In this document: positions 27,662 to 36,497 of the stretch, in pieces
Position numbering within the stretch: position 1 is the first letter of the stretch
Layout: every line of letters begins with the position of its first letter
Assembly (NCBI GenBank): GCA_029243245.1
Contig: JAQWSK010000010.1
Coordinates: 124,001 to 188,000 of the forward strand
DNA from: Flavobacteriaceae bacterium
GTDB taxonomy: Bacteria > Bacteroidota > Bacteroidia > Flavobacteriales > Flavobacteriaceae
DNA: 64,000 bases
Direction of reading: 5' to 3'
Made by a program: the position numbers and the translations under genes
Notes under the pieces: model-generated
What the model was told of the DNA's origin: nothing
The model's database searches: none
Seen by the model: the letters and a program-made list of their open reading frames with translations, nothing else

Positions 27662-28439
27662 AACTGTCTTTATCATCTAAAAATGGTAAAGAGAATCTTG
27701 TTTTTATCAAATGGTTTTTATCCAATTCAATACAAGAAACCCCTTTTTTGTTTCGTAAATCTAACAATCTTTTACCCATAGAGTCTATCGCAAGGGAATT
27801 TCCGGGATAATAATTTTCATTTTCATCTGATCCAATACGATTTACTCCTATACAATACGAAACATTTTCTATAGCTCTAGTAGTTATTAAATTATCCCAA
27901 GCATTAATTCTTGGAGACGGCCAATTAGCAACAAAAATTAATAAATCATAATCATCAATATTTCTTGACCAAACAGGAAACCGAAGGTCATAGCATATTC
28001 TTAAAAGGATTCTCCATCCTCTAAATTCAATTAAACCCTTATTAAAACCTGTACAGTATGATTTTCCTTCTCCAACCATATTAAAAGTATGACGCTTATC
28101 ATAATACTGGATATATCCATTAGGCTCAACAAAAACAAATCTATTAAAAAAACACTCTTTTTCTTTAATAACTAAAGATCCACATATTGCTGCATTTTTT
28201 TTCTTTGAAAGTTGTTTTAACCAATTTATTGTAGCTCCCTGCATTGATTCAGACACTCTTTTCGGTTTCATTGTAAAACCAGAAGTGAACATCTCAGGCA
28301 GAACAAATAAATTAACTTTCGCTTCTTCCTCTAAAATATTTTTTTCAATTAATTTTCTATTTAAATCAGGATTTTCCCAAGCTAAATCTATTTGAACTAA
28401 ACCAACAGTTAGTTTTCCTTTCATAACTTTATAATTCAT
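27648..28439 (-). CDS. Nitrilase-family amidohydrolase (YafV/omega-amidase-like)
   Basis: A 263-residue carbon-nitrogen hydrolase with the catalytic Glu49 (VLPEMFTSGF), Lys115 (YDKRHTF) and Cys149 (RICYDLRFP). The MFTSGF and YDKRHTF forms match the YafV group, which includes omega-amidases that hydrolyse 2-oxoglutaramate or 2-oxosuccinamate. The ATG at 28439 or the one at 28424 could be used. It overlaps the end of the lipoprotein gene by 14 bases. Substrate is inferred from the subgroup only. Confidence 0.9.
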   Translation of the reverse strand: MNYKVMKGKLTVGLVQIDLAWENPDLNRKLIEKNILEEEAKVNLFVLPEMFTSGFTMKPKRVSESMQGATINWLKQLSKKKNAAICGSLVIKEKECFFNRFVFVEPNGYIQYYDKRHTFNMVGEGKSYCTGFNKGLIEFRGWRILLRICYDLRFPVWSRNIDDYDLLIFVANWPSPRINAWDNLITTRAIENVSYCIGVNRIGSDENENYYPGNSLAIDSMGKRLLDLRNKKGVSCIELDKNHLIKTRFSLPFLDDKDSFILE

Positions 28440-28464
28440 TAACGAATTATGTAAGTATAAATCT

Positions 28465-28590
28465 ATGAAGAAATTTACTTTTTTCTTTTTATTCTCTGCC
28501 TCTATATTTTTAAATGCTCTTAAGTTTTATTATCCAGATAAAAATATTGAATGGAAAGAATTTATGAGCCTTTTATTTGAATCACTTTAG
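28465..28590 (+). CDS. Possible 41-residue secreted or membrane peptide
   Basis: An ATG-to-TAG frame of 41 codons between the nitrilase start and the sdhB stop, on the opposite strand to both. The N-terminus (KK followed by FTFFFLFSASIFLNA) reads like a signal peptide and the remainder (about 20 residues with YYPDKNIEWKEF) like a short mature peptide. There is no clear promoter. In AT-rich DNA such frames arise by chance, so this is tentative. It fills most of the 162-base gap, which otherwise shows nothing. Confidence 0.3.
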   Translation: MKKFTFFFLFSASIFLNALKFYYPDKNIEWKEFMSLLFESL

Positions 28591-28601
28591 GAGGTGAAAA
28601 A

Positions 28602-29348
28602 TTAGCTTTTTAATAAAGTAGATAAGTACTCTCTATTCATTCTAGCTATATTTTCCAATGAAATCCCCTTGGGGCATTCTACTTCACAAGCACCTGTATT
28701 TGTACAATTCCCAAAACCCTCTTGGTCCATTTGCTTGACCATATTTCTAACACGATCAGTTGCTTCAACTTTACCCTGAGGCAATAATGAATATTGAGAA
28801 ACTTTTGCAGAAACAAAAAGCATTGCAGATGCATTTTTACAACTAGCAACACATGCTCCACAACCTATGCATGTAGCAGCATCAAAAGCACGATCTGCAT
28901 CATCTTTTTCAATTGGAATAGAATTTGCGTCTTGAGTGTTTCCAGAGGTGTTTATACTAATGAAACCTCCTGCCTGTTGCACTCTGTCAAATGCAGACCT
29001 GTCTACAACTAAATCTTTTATTACTGGAAAAGCATTTGCTCTAAAAGGCTCAATTGTTATGGTTTGACCATCTTTAAACTTTCTCATATGAAGTTGACAA
29101 GTTGTTGTTAATCTGTCTGGGCCATGAGCCTCTCCATCAATAAACATAGAACACATTCCACAAATGCCTTCCCTACAATCATGATCAAATGCAACCGGAT
29201 CATCCCCTTTTTTTATTAATTGATTATTTAGAGCATCCATCATTTCAAGAAATGACATGTCTGGTGAAATCTCTGAAATATTATACTTCACCATTTTTCC
29301 TTTTGACTCAGAATTTGATTGCCGCCAAATTTTTAATGTTAAATTCAT
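28602..29348 (-). CDS. sdhB: Succinate dehydrogenase iron-sulfur subunit
   Basis: A 248-residue subunit of complex II carrying electrons from the flavin to the membrane anchor. The [2Fe-2S] site is CREGICGMC plus a further Cys in TTCQLH; the [4Fe-4S] site is [11 protein letters not shown]; the third cluster uses [12 protein letters not shown]. The N-terminal [15 protein letters not shown] form is typical of the Bacteroidota enzyme, which is close to the fumarate reductase class. It is last in sdhCAB, three bases after sdhA. Confidence 0.97.
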   Translation of the reverse strand: MNLTLKIWRQSNSESKGKMVKYNISEISPDMSFLEMMDALNNQLIKKGDDPVAFDHDCREGICGMCSMFIDGEAHGPDRLTTTCQLHMRKFKDGQTITIEPFRANAFPVIKDLVVDRSAFDRVQQAGGFISINTSGNTQDANSIPIEKDDADRAFDAATCIGCGACVASCKNASAMLFVSAKVSQYSLLPQGKVEATDRVRNMVKQMDQEGFGNCTNTGACEVECPKGISLENIARMNREYLSTLLKS

Positions 29349-29351
29349 TCT

Positions 29352-31355
29352 TTATTTATATGATCTTGTTTTAACTTCTATTTCCTCATAATAAAGCATC
29401 TCTTTTCTTAGAGTTGATTCAGAAGGGCTGCCATTATTTTCCCAAGCAGATACAAAATTAAAAAAATTGTCGTCACGTAAAGCTTCACCTTCAGGTGTTT
29501 GAAACTCTTCTCTAAAATGTCCTCCACAAGATTCTGTTCTTTCTAAAGCATCTTTTGCAAAAAGCTCTCCTAATTCTAGAAAATCAGCAACTCTAACCGC
29601 TTTTGCTAATTCTTCATTAAATTCATCAACTTTTCCAGGTACTTTAATACTTTTATAAAAATTTTTTCTCAAAGATTTAATTTCACTAATTGCTTCTTTC
29701 AATCCTTTTTCGTTTCTAGACATTCCGCATTTATTCCACATTATCTTGCCAAGTTTCTTATGGTAATAATCCACAGAATGTTCTCCTTTATTATGGATAA
29801 ACTTCGCTAATTTTACTCTAACGGCTTCTTCTGCTAATACAAATTCTGGAGTCTCAGTAGAAATTTTTCCAGTACGAATATCTGCAGAAAGGTAATCTCC
29901 AATTGTGTATGGTAAAATAAAGTACCCATCCGCCAAGCCCTGCATCAAAGCAGATGCGCCAAGTCTATTCGCCCCATGATCTGAAAAATTAGCTTCTCCA
30001 ATAGCATAGCATCCAGGGATAGAAGTCATCAAATTATAATCTACCCAAACTCCTCCCATAGTGTAATGAACAGCAGGATATATCATCATTGGGGTTTCAT
30101 AAGGGTTTTGATCAACAATTTTTTCATACATCTGAAAAAGGTTTCCGTATTTAGATTTAACAATCTGTTTACCTAGATTATTAACTAGTAATTTATCCTC
30201 CTCATCTAATCCCTTCACATGTGCTTCTTCTCTACCATATCTTTGTATCGCAGAAGAAAAATCAAGATAAACAGCTTGACCTGTTTTGTTAACTCCATAA
30301 CCAGCATCACATCTTTCTTTAGCAGCTCTAGATGCAACATCTCTAGGCACAAGATTTCCAAAAGCAGGATACCGCCTCTCCAAATAATAATCTCGATTTT
30401 CCTCATCAATTTCTGTAGGTCTTAATCCACCTTCTCTTATAGCTTTAACATCTTCTATGTTTTTTGGAACCCAAATTCTGCCATCATTTCTAAGAGATTC
30501 AGACATTAAAGTAAGTTTAGATTGATGGTCTCCAGAAACGGGAATACATGTAGGATGAATTTGAGTAAAGCATGGGTTTGCAAAGTGAGCGCCTTTCTTA
30601 TGTATTTTCCATGCTGCAGTCACGTTTGATCCCATTGCATTGGTAGATAAAAAAAACGCATTTCCATATCCTCCTGAAGCAATAACGACAGCGTGTGCAC
30701 CATGTCTTTCTAATTTTCCATTAATTAGATTTCTTGTAATAATTCCTCTTGCCTTTCCATCGACAAGAACTAAATCCATCATTTCATGACGGTTGTACAT
30801 TTTAATTTTTCCTCTACCTATTTGTCTATTCATTGCTGAATAAGCACCTAGTAAAAGTTGCTGACCTGTTTGACCTTTAGCATAAAAAGTCCTTGAAACT
30901 AAAACTCCCCCAAATGATCTATTGTCAAGCAATCCTCCATAATCTCTTGCAAAGGGAACTCCCTGAGCAACACATTGATCTATAATATTTGCTGAGACCT
31001 CAGCCAAACGATATACATTTCCTTCCCTAGAACGATAATCTCCTCCCTTAATTGTATCATAAAAAAGACGATATGTAGAGTCACCATCACCCTGATAGTT
31101 TTTTGCAGCATTGATACCTCCCTGAGCCGCTATAGAATGAGCTCTTCTTGGAGAGTCTTGAAAACAAAAAGCTTTTACATTATATCCCAATTCTGCTAAA
31201 GTTGCTGAAGCTGATGCTCCTGCAAGTCCAGTTCCCACAACAATAACATCAATTAATCTTTTATTTGCAGGGCTAACTAAATTTATATTGCTTTTATGGT
31301 TAGTCCATTTTTCTGAAAGAGCGCCTTTGGGTGTTTTTGAATCCATTTTTGACAT
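29352..31355 (-). CDS. sdhA: Succinate dehydrogenase flavoprotein subunit
   Basis: A 667-residue FAD-binding catalytic subunit oxidising succinate to fumarate. The dinucleotide fold [19 protein letters not shown] (about 35-54), the covalent FAD site [16 protein letters not shown] with His, the HPTCIPVSG active-site segment and [10 protein letters not shown] are all present. Length matches the Bacteroidota type. It is the middle gene of sdhCAB, with three-base spacers on each side. Confidence 0.97.
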   Translation of the reverse strand: MSKMDSKTPKGALSEKWTNHKSNINLVSPANKRLIDVIVVGTGLAGASASATLAELGYNVKAFCFQDSPRRAHSIAAQGGINAAKNYQGDGDSTYRLFYDTIKGGDYRSREGNVYRLAEVSANIIDQCVAQGVPFARDYGGLLDNRSFGGVLVSRTFYAKGQTGQQLLLGAYSAMNRQIGRGKIKMYNRHEMMDLVLVDGKARGIITRNLINGKLERHGAHAVVIASGGYGNAFFLSTNAMGSNVTAAWKIHKKGAHFANPCFTQIHPTCIPVSGDHQSKLTLMSESLRNDGRIWVPKNIEDVKAIREGGLRPTEIDEENRDYYLERRYPAFGNLVPRDVASRAAKERCDAGYGVNKTGQAVYLDFSSAIQRYGREEAHVKGLDEEDKLLVNNLGKQIVKSKYGNLFQMYEKIVDQNPYETPMMIYPAVHYTMGGVWVDYNLMTSIPGCYAIGEANFSDHGANRLGASALMQGLADGYFILPYTIGDYLSADIRTGKISTETPEFVLAEEAVRVKLAKFIHNKGEHSVDYYHKKLGKIMWNKCGMSRNEKGLKEAISEIKSLRKNFYKSIKVPGKVDEFNEELAKAVRVADFLELGELFAKDALERTESCGGHFREEFQTPEGEALRDDNFFNFVSAWENNGSPSESTLRKEMLYYEEIEVKTRSYK

Positions 31356-31358
31356 AAT

Positions 31359-32024
31359 TTAATCGTTTAGATGATGAAATATTGCTATAAAAATAAACCC
31401 TAATGGAATTATTAAAGAGAAAGCTATTGTGAGCTTTTTTACTCCTATCATAAATTTATTATTAAACCCTACCGATTGAAAAGCTGAATTAAATCCATGA
31501 TATAAATGAAGACCTAAAAAAATAAAAGAAACAGAATATAGTCCAACTCTAATCGGACTGTGAAATTTATGAACCAACTCTTCATAATATCTATTTGGAT
31601 TATCAGGAAGAACTTCTACATATTTATAATTTATTTCTGGAACCCAAAAATCATAAAAATGTAGTACCAAGAATGATAGAATAACTAGACCTGAAATAAT
31701 CATATTTCTTGATGTCCAATTTGCATTTTCTGAACCTTTATATAATGCATAATTGTTTGTTCTTGCTTTTTTGTTTTGAATTTCTAATATAAAACCCATA
31801 ATAAAATGAAAGACTACTCCAAAAATTAAAACAGGCTGTAAAACAAATTGAACAATAGGGTTTGTTCCCATAAAATGAGATAAAAAATTAAAAGTCTCTT
31901 CACTAATAACAGATGTAATGTTTATGGTGAAATGTTGAGCAAGAAAAAAAACTAGAAACAAACCAGAAATTGCCATAGCAACCTTTCTTGCTATTGATGA
32001 TAAAATCATACAAAAAATGTTCAT
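31359..32024 (-). CDS. sdhC: Succinate dehydrogenase cytochrome b subunit (single-chain anchor)
   Basis: A 221-residue membrane subunit with five helices. It replaces separate SdhC and SdhD and is typical of Bacteroidota. Histidines suited to bind two b hemes lie in the helices: AQHF (helix I), GVVFHFIMGF (II), LVLHFYDF (III) and LGLHLYHGF (IV). It passes electrons to menaquinone in the cytoplasmic membrane. It is first in the operon. The ATG at 32024 is ten to fifteen bases after the predicted transcription start; a second ATG at 32009 is possible. Confidence 0.93.
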   Translation of the reverse strand: MNIFCMILSSIARKVAMAISGLFLVFFLAQHFTINITSVISEETFNFLSHFMGTNPIVQFVLQPVLIFGVVFHFIMGFILEIQNKKARTNNYALYKGSENANWTSRNMIISGLVILSFLVLHFYDFWVPEINYKYVEVLPDNPNRYYEELVHKFHSPIRVGLYSVSFIFLGLHLYHGFNSAFQSVGFNNKFMIGVKKLTIAFSLIIPLGFIFIAIFHHLND

Positions 32025-32038
32025 TAAGCTCTTAACTA

Positions 32039-32069
32039 CAAAATTAAGTCACAATCACTAGACGGCCAA
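32039..32069 (-). promoter_or_regulatory. Near-consensus promoter of sdhCAB
   Basis: On the minus strand: TTG at 32069-32067, 20 bases, then TAATTTTG at 32046-32039, matching the Bacteroidota form TTG-N17..23-TAnnTTTG. The sdhC ATG follows 14 bases later, so the leader would be short. No other gene start fits it. Confidence 0.65.
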
Positions 32070-32161
32070 CCTGCTTTTGTAATTTTTAATGAATCTTCAT
32101 AAGACAAAAAAAGGGGATATGTTTTTTAACAGTTTATACAGGGCTTCTCTAACAAAAGAGA

Positions 32162-34990
32162 TTAATTTATTTTGAATTTTTCACTAAAGTTCTCTCCATT
32201 TTTTTTAATATTCAAACTATAATCTCCAGATGACAAATAATAAATTTCATCATCCCCAAGATAAAAGTTATTATTTTTTGGTTTAGGGTCTTTATTGTAT
32301 TGTAAATTATATTCAATTTCATTAAACCCTGGGTCTAATATTATTTCCTTTTCATAAATAATTTTTTTCTTTTTTGATCTTATGCTAATTATTGTATTTC
32401 CAGCTGTTTTTGACCAAAGAGTAAACTTAATAGAAGGTTTATAAAATTCTGACCAAGCATTTCTTCTTGACCCCCATCTTTCAGAAAACTTTAGGGGTTT
32501 AATTTCAAACAAATGAATTGACTTCTCTAGTATATCTGAAGTCAAAGATTGTATAAATTCTATATTACTTTTAAAAATTGATCTCCCATGTGTTCCTATT
32601 ATTAAATCGTTTGCATCAGATTGAACTACCAAGTCATGAACAGCCGCAGTTGTTAGTCCATCTTGAAATGCTTCCCATTTTTTTCCATTATTTAACGAAA
32701 TATATGTCCCAATATCATTTCCCAAATATAAAATATTAGACTTTTTTGGATCTTCATAAATAACATTTATTGGACTATCAGGTAGTCCAGTGGTTATTGG
32801 GCTCCATGTTTTTCCATAATCATTGCTTACATAAGCATAGGAGCTAAAATTATCCATTCTATATCCATTAAGTGATAAATAAACACGATTCTTAAAATGA
32901 GAAGATGCAACCACTCTACTAACCCATAAATATTTAGGTAAGTTTTCAGAAATTATATCCCAAGTTACTCCACCATTTTTAGTTACAGCTACCTTTCCGT
33001 CATCACTTCCGGTATACAAAAGTCCAAATTTAAAAGGGGATTCTGAAATTGTAGTTATTGTTCCATAGGCAACATTTCCCTTTTCACCTCCAAATGTCAA
33101 GTCCTCTGAAATTAGATTCCATGAATCTCCTTTATTAAAAGATTGATGTAATTTATTACTTCCAAAATATAATATATCTTGATTATGATTAGATAAAAGT
33201 ATTGGTGTTTGCCAATTAAAACGGTACGGAGATTCTCCTAATTCGTGTTTAGGCTTAATTGAGTTTCTATAAGAATTACCTTCATCAGCTAGATTTAATC
33301 GATAATAATTTCCAAATTGAAATCCTGTATAAACAATATTTGAATCTCGTTTATCAATCTGCACTTGCATTCCATCTCCTCCTAAAATCATTTGCCATGG
33401 ATTTTTTCCAGTAGCTAGCCATCTTGAGTCTTCAATCGAATTATTTTGGCCTTTCCAAACACCATTATCCTGAAGACCCCCGTATACATTGTAAGGTTTT
33501 TCATAATCTACATTAATAGAATAGAACTGTCCTACATTTGATGAATTATTTTTAACCCAATTAACACCATCATCATAAGTTATATTAACACCTCCATCAT
33601 TTCCATTAATTAAATGTCCTGCTTTCTTTGAATTAATCCATAATGCATGATGATCTGAATGAACATTGTTTTTTCCAATAGAATAAAACGTTTCACCACC
33701 ATCATCAGATGTTAACAGAGGAACTCCATAAATATATATTTTATTTTGATTTTTTGGAGCAACATGAATATGGCCAAAATAATAACCATAACTATAATAA
33801 ACTCCATCAAGAAATTCTCTATGAGTTTTTTTCCAAGATAAACCTCCATCTTCACTTTTATATACTTCAGGCCCTACGACTGGAGTGTCAAAAAGTTGAG
33901 AGTTGGCATCTTCCAAATAAATTGATAAGTCAAGTGGTTTCAAACTTCCATTTTGAATCATTTTTTTAAGACTTTTAGCTTTATATTTTTTTTGAAATCC
34001 ATTGTTTTTTAAAAATTTATTTAATTCACCATTCTCTATCAATAAAAATTCAGATTTTGACATAATCTTAAAATCATCTTTTGATAATGAATTATTAGAA
34101 TCTTGATTATTTTCTCTTCTAAATTGACTATCATGAATCGCATAAATTATATCATTGTTATAAATAGCTAAACCTATTCTACCAACCCCCTTTCCATTCG
34201 GAAAACCACTTTTAGGTGTGCTTACTAAATTCCAACTCTGACCATAGTCTGTACTTTTATATATTCCTGAAGAAGAGCCATTACCTCTAAAATTCCAAGC
34301 TTTGCGATCTTTTTCCCAAGAAGTTGCAAAGATTATTGATGGGTTATTTGGAGATTGAACCATATCAATAATACCTGTTTGATTATTAATATAAAGCGTT
34401 TTCTTCCAATTAACTCCTCCATCTTTAGAGACATATACCCCTCGAGCATCACTTAATGAATAGAGGGGGCCTGTTGATCCAACTAATATGTGTTCTGGGT
34501 CATCAGGATTTATTATTATTTTTCCAATATGGTGGGTTTCAGATAAGCCATGATGAGTCCATGTATTACCATTGTCTTTTGTTCTCAAAATTCCAATTCC
34601 TGAATATGAAGATCTTGATGAGTTATTTTCTCCTGTGCCCACCCATAGAGTTTTTGAAGGCCAGTGCATTGAAATTTCCCCAACATTTTGAGTTAGAGCA
34701 TTATTCATTATTGGAGTAAAACTAATTCCATTATCTTTTGTATACCATATACCTCCAGATGCATAAGCTACATAAAACTCTGTGGGCTCATCTGGGTTAA
34801 CAGCTAAAGCAACAACTCTTCCACTCATAACTGCAGGTCCAATAGCAGTAAAATGAACATTTTTAAATCTTGAATCTTTTTGATTTAAAAAATGAGATTG
34901 ACTTATACTATAGGTGTCTTGTTCAGCAGTGTTGATTTGAGAAAACAAAAAATTGCTAAATAGCGAAATGAAAATAAAATTTTTTATCAT
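32162..34990 (-). CDS. Secreted sortilin/VPS10-type beta-propeller protein (paralogue 2)
   Basis: A 942-residue exported protein with signal peptide MIKNFIFISLFSNFLFSQ and propeller blades rich in Asp boxes (YTKDNGISF, RTKDNGNTW, VSKDGGVNW, KSTDYGQSW). It differs from the other two paralogues: the first blade has IGPAVMSGRV, not GPFRGGRS; it holds a charged helical insert at about residues 295-370; and it lacks their long helical C-terminus, ending instead in a short beta-rich domain. No hydrolase active site and no T9SS domain are seen. It stands alone between sdhC and an aminopeptidase gene. Function unknown; a protein- or peptide-binding role is inferred from the family. Confidence 0.87.
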   Translation of the reverse strand: MIKNFIFISLFSNFLFSQINTAEQDTYSISQSHFLNQKDSRFKNVHFTAIGPAVMSGRVVALAVNPDEPTEFYVAYASGGIWYTKDNGISFTPIMNNALTQNVGEISMHWPSKTLWVGTGENNSSRSSYSGIGILRTKDNGNTWTHHGLSETHHIGKIIINPDDPEHILVGSTGPLYSLSDARGVYVSKDGGVNWKKTLYINNQTGIIDMVQSPNNPSIIFATSWEKDRKAWNFRGNGSSSGIYKSTDYGQSWNLVSTPKSGFPNGKGVGRIGLAIYNNDIIYAIHDSQFRRENNQDSNNSLSKDDFKIMSKSEFLLIENGELNKFLKNNGFQKKYKAKSLKKMIQNGSLKPLDLSIYLEDANSQLFDTPVVGPEVYKSEDGGLSWKKTHREFLDGVYYSYGYYFGHIHVAPKNQNKIYIYGVPLLTSDDGGETFYSIGKNNVHSDHHALWINSKKAGHLINGNDGGVNITYDDGVNWVKNNSSNVGQFYSINVDYEKPYNVYGGLQDNGVWKGQNNSIEDSRWLATGKNPWQMILGGDGMQVQIDKRDSNIVYTGFQFGNYYRLNLADEGNSYRNSIKPKHELGESPYRFNWQTPILLSNHNQDILYFGSNKLHQSFNKGDSWNLISEDLTFGGEKGNVAYGTITTISESPFKFGLLYTGSDDGKVAVTKNGGVTWDIISENLPKYLWVSRVVASSHFKNRVYLSLNGYRMDNFSSYAYVSNDYGKTWSPITTGLPDSPINVIYEDPKKSNILYLGNDIGTYISLNNGKKWEAFQDGLTTAAVHDLVVQSDANDLIIGTHGRSIFKSNIEFIQSLTSDILEKSIHLFEIKPLKFSERWGSRRNAWSEFYKPSIKFTLWSKTAGNTIISIRSKKKKIIYEKEIILDPGFNEIEYNLQYNKDPKPKNNNFYLGDDEIYYLSSGDYSLNIKKNGENFSEKFKIN

Positions 34991-35031
34991 AATTGTAATT
35001 TCTATTGTTTGTTAAATTAATAAAAAAATGA

Positions 35032-35065
35032 TTGTTATATATTTATTTAAAACCTATTATCTTAG
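35032..35065 (+). promoter_or_regulatory. Possible promoter of the aminopeptidase P gene
   Basis: TTG at 35032-35034, 23 bases, then TATCTTAG at 35058-35065, one mismatch from TAnnTTTG. It ends 17 bases before the ATG at 35083. Confidence 0.35.
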
Positions 35066-35082
35066 CAAACAAAGAATTATAA

Positions 35083-36378
35083 ATGCGTTACAGGCCAATT
35101 TCAGCTTCAATTTATAAAAAAAATAGAGCTAATTTTTCAAAGAATATTGATTCACTTGGGCTTGCTGTCTTTAACTCTAACGACATCTATCCAATAAGTG
35201 CAGACAGTACTCTTCCCTTTGCTCAACACAGAGATATTTTCTATTTAACTGGAATTGATCAAGAAGAAACAATTTTATTGCTTTTTCCACAAGCAAAAAA
35301 TCCAAAATACAGAGAGGTTCTATTTGTAAAAGAAACAAATGATCATATTGCAGTGTGGGAAGGTGAAAAATTATCTAAAATGCAAGCCCAGAAAATATCA
35401 GGTATTCAAACGATTTTTTGGGTTTCAGATTTTGAAAGTATATTCTTCAAATTGGCTACTCAATCCGAAATCTTTTATTTTAACACCAATGAACATTATA
35501 GAGCTTCCATTCAAACTCAAACAAGAGAAGATCGATTTATAAAATGGGCTAAAAAAAAATATCCTGCACATAAGGTTGGAAAAAGTAATCCTATTTTACA
35601 AAAACTACGGTCCGTAAAATGGTCAGCCGAAATTGAACAAATACAAAAAGCATGTGACATTACCGAAAAAGGTATAAGAAGATTACTAAGCTTTATTAGA
35701 CCCGGAGTTTGGGAATATGAGATTGAAGCTGAACTGGCTCATGAATTTATCAAAAATAATTCTAAGGGATTTGCATATAGTCCAATAATTGCTTCAGGTA
35801 ACAATGCAAACGTTCTTCATTATATTGAAAACAACAAACAATGTAATAGTGGAGAGTTAATTCTTTTAGACGTTGCAGCAGAATACGGGAATTACTCTAG
35901 TGATTTAACCCGCACTTTTCCAATATCAGGGAAGTATAATGATCGTCAAAAAGCAGTTTATAAATCGGTTTTAAATGTAAAAAATGAAGTAACAAAATTA
36001 TTAATTCCAGGTGCTTTTTGGAAGGAATATCATCTCGAAGTTGGAAAACTAATGACTTCTGAATTACTAAAGCTTGGTTTGCTTGATAAAGCTGACATTC
36101 AAAATCAAACATCTGAATTACCTGCATATAAAAAATATTTCATGCATGGGACTTCACATCATTTAGGGCTTGATACTCATGATTATGGTGTTTTAGATGA
36201 TCCTATTGAAGCAAATATGGTTTTTACTGTTGAGCCAGGAATTTATATTCCTGACGAAGGTTTTGGTGTTCGATTAGAGGATACCGTAGTTATTCAAGAG
36301 AATGGTGAACCTAAGAATTTGATGGAGAAAATTCCGATAGAAATAGAAGAAATAGAAGAGTTAATGAATAAAAATTAA
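35083..36378 (+). CDS. pepP: Xaa-Pro aminopeptidase (aminopeptidase P family)
   Basis: A 431-residue dinuclear metallopeptidase that removes an N-terminal residue before proline. It has an N-terminal creatinase-like domain (about 1-170) and a pita-bread catalytic domain. The five ligands are visible: the two Asp of LLDVAAEYGNYSSDLTRTF, His in HGTSHHLGLDTHD, Glu in TVEPGIYI and Glu in GVRLEDTVVI. There is no signal peptide, so it is cytoplasmic. Its stop overlaps the convergent Cys-rich peptide gene by four bases. Confidence 0.95.
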   Translation: MRYRPISASIYKKNRANFSKNIDSLGLAVFNSNDIYPISADSTLPFAQHRDIFYLTGIDQEETILLLFPQAKNPKYREVLFVKETNDHIAVWEGEKLSKMQAQKISGIQTIFWVSDFESIFFKLATQSEIFYFNTNEHYRASIQTQTREDRFIKWAKKKYPAHKVGKSNPILQKLRSVKWSAEIEQIQKACDITEKGIRRLLSFIRPGVWEYEIEAELAHEFIKNNSKGFAYSPIIASGNNANVLHYIENNKQCNSGELILLDVAAEYGNYSSDLTRTFPISGKYNDRQKAVYKSVLNVKNEVTKLLIPGAFWKEYHLEVGKLMTSELLKLGLLDKADIQNQTSELPAYKKYFMHGTSHHLGLDTHDYGVLDDPIEANMVFTVEPGIYIPDEGFGVRLEDTVVIQENGEPKNLMEKIPIEIEEIEELMNKN

Positions 36379-36497
36379 TGGCATCCACAATCTGGACCAC
36401 ATCCCTTATCAGTTTGAGCAGCAAAATATTTTTTATATAAATAGCGCAATGCTAAAACGATAGAAAACAAAACCAAAAATGTCTGTAAAATTTCCAT
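36375..36497 (-). CDS. FeoB-associated Cys-rich membrane peptide
   Basis: A 40-residue peptide with one N-terminal helix (about 3-20) and a cytoplasmic tail ending GCGPDCGCH. This is the FeoB-associated Cys-rich family, thought to support ferrous iron uptake. The ATG at 36497 overlaps the feoB stop by one base (TAATG), so it is coupled to feoB. A longer frame from 36581 would run inside feoB and is not used. Its stop overlaps the convergent pepP stop. Metal binding by the cysteines is inferred. Confidence 0.8.
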   Translation of the reverse strand: MEILQTFLVLFSIVLALRYLYKKYFAAQTDKGCGPDCGCH

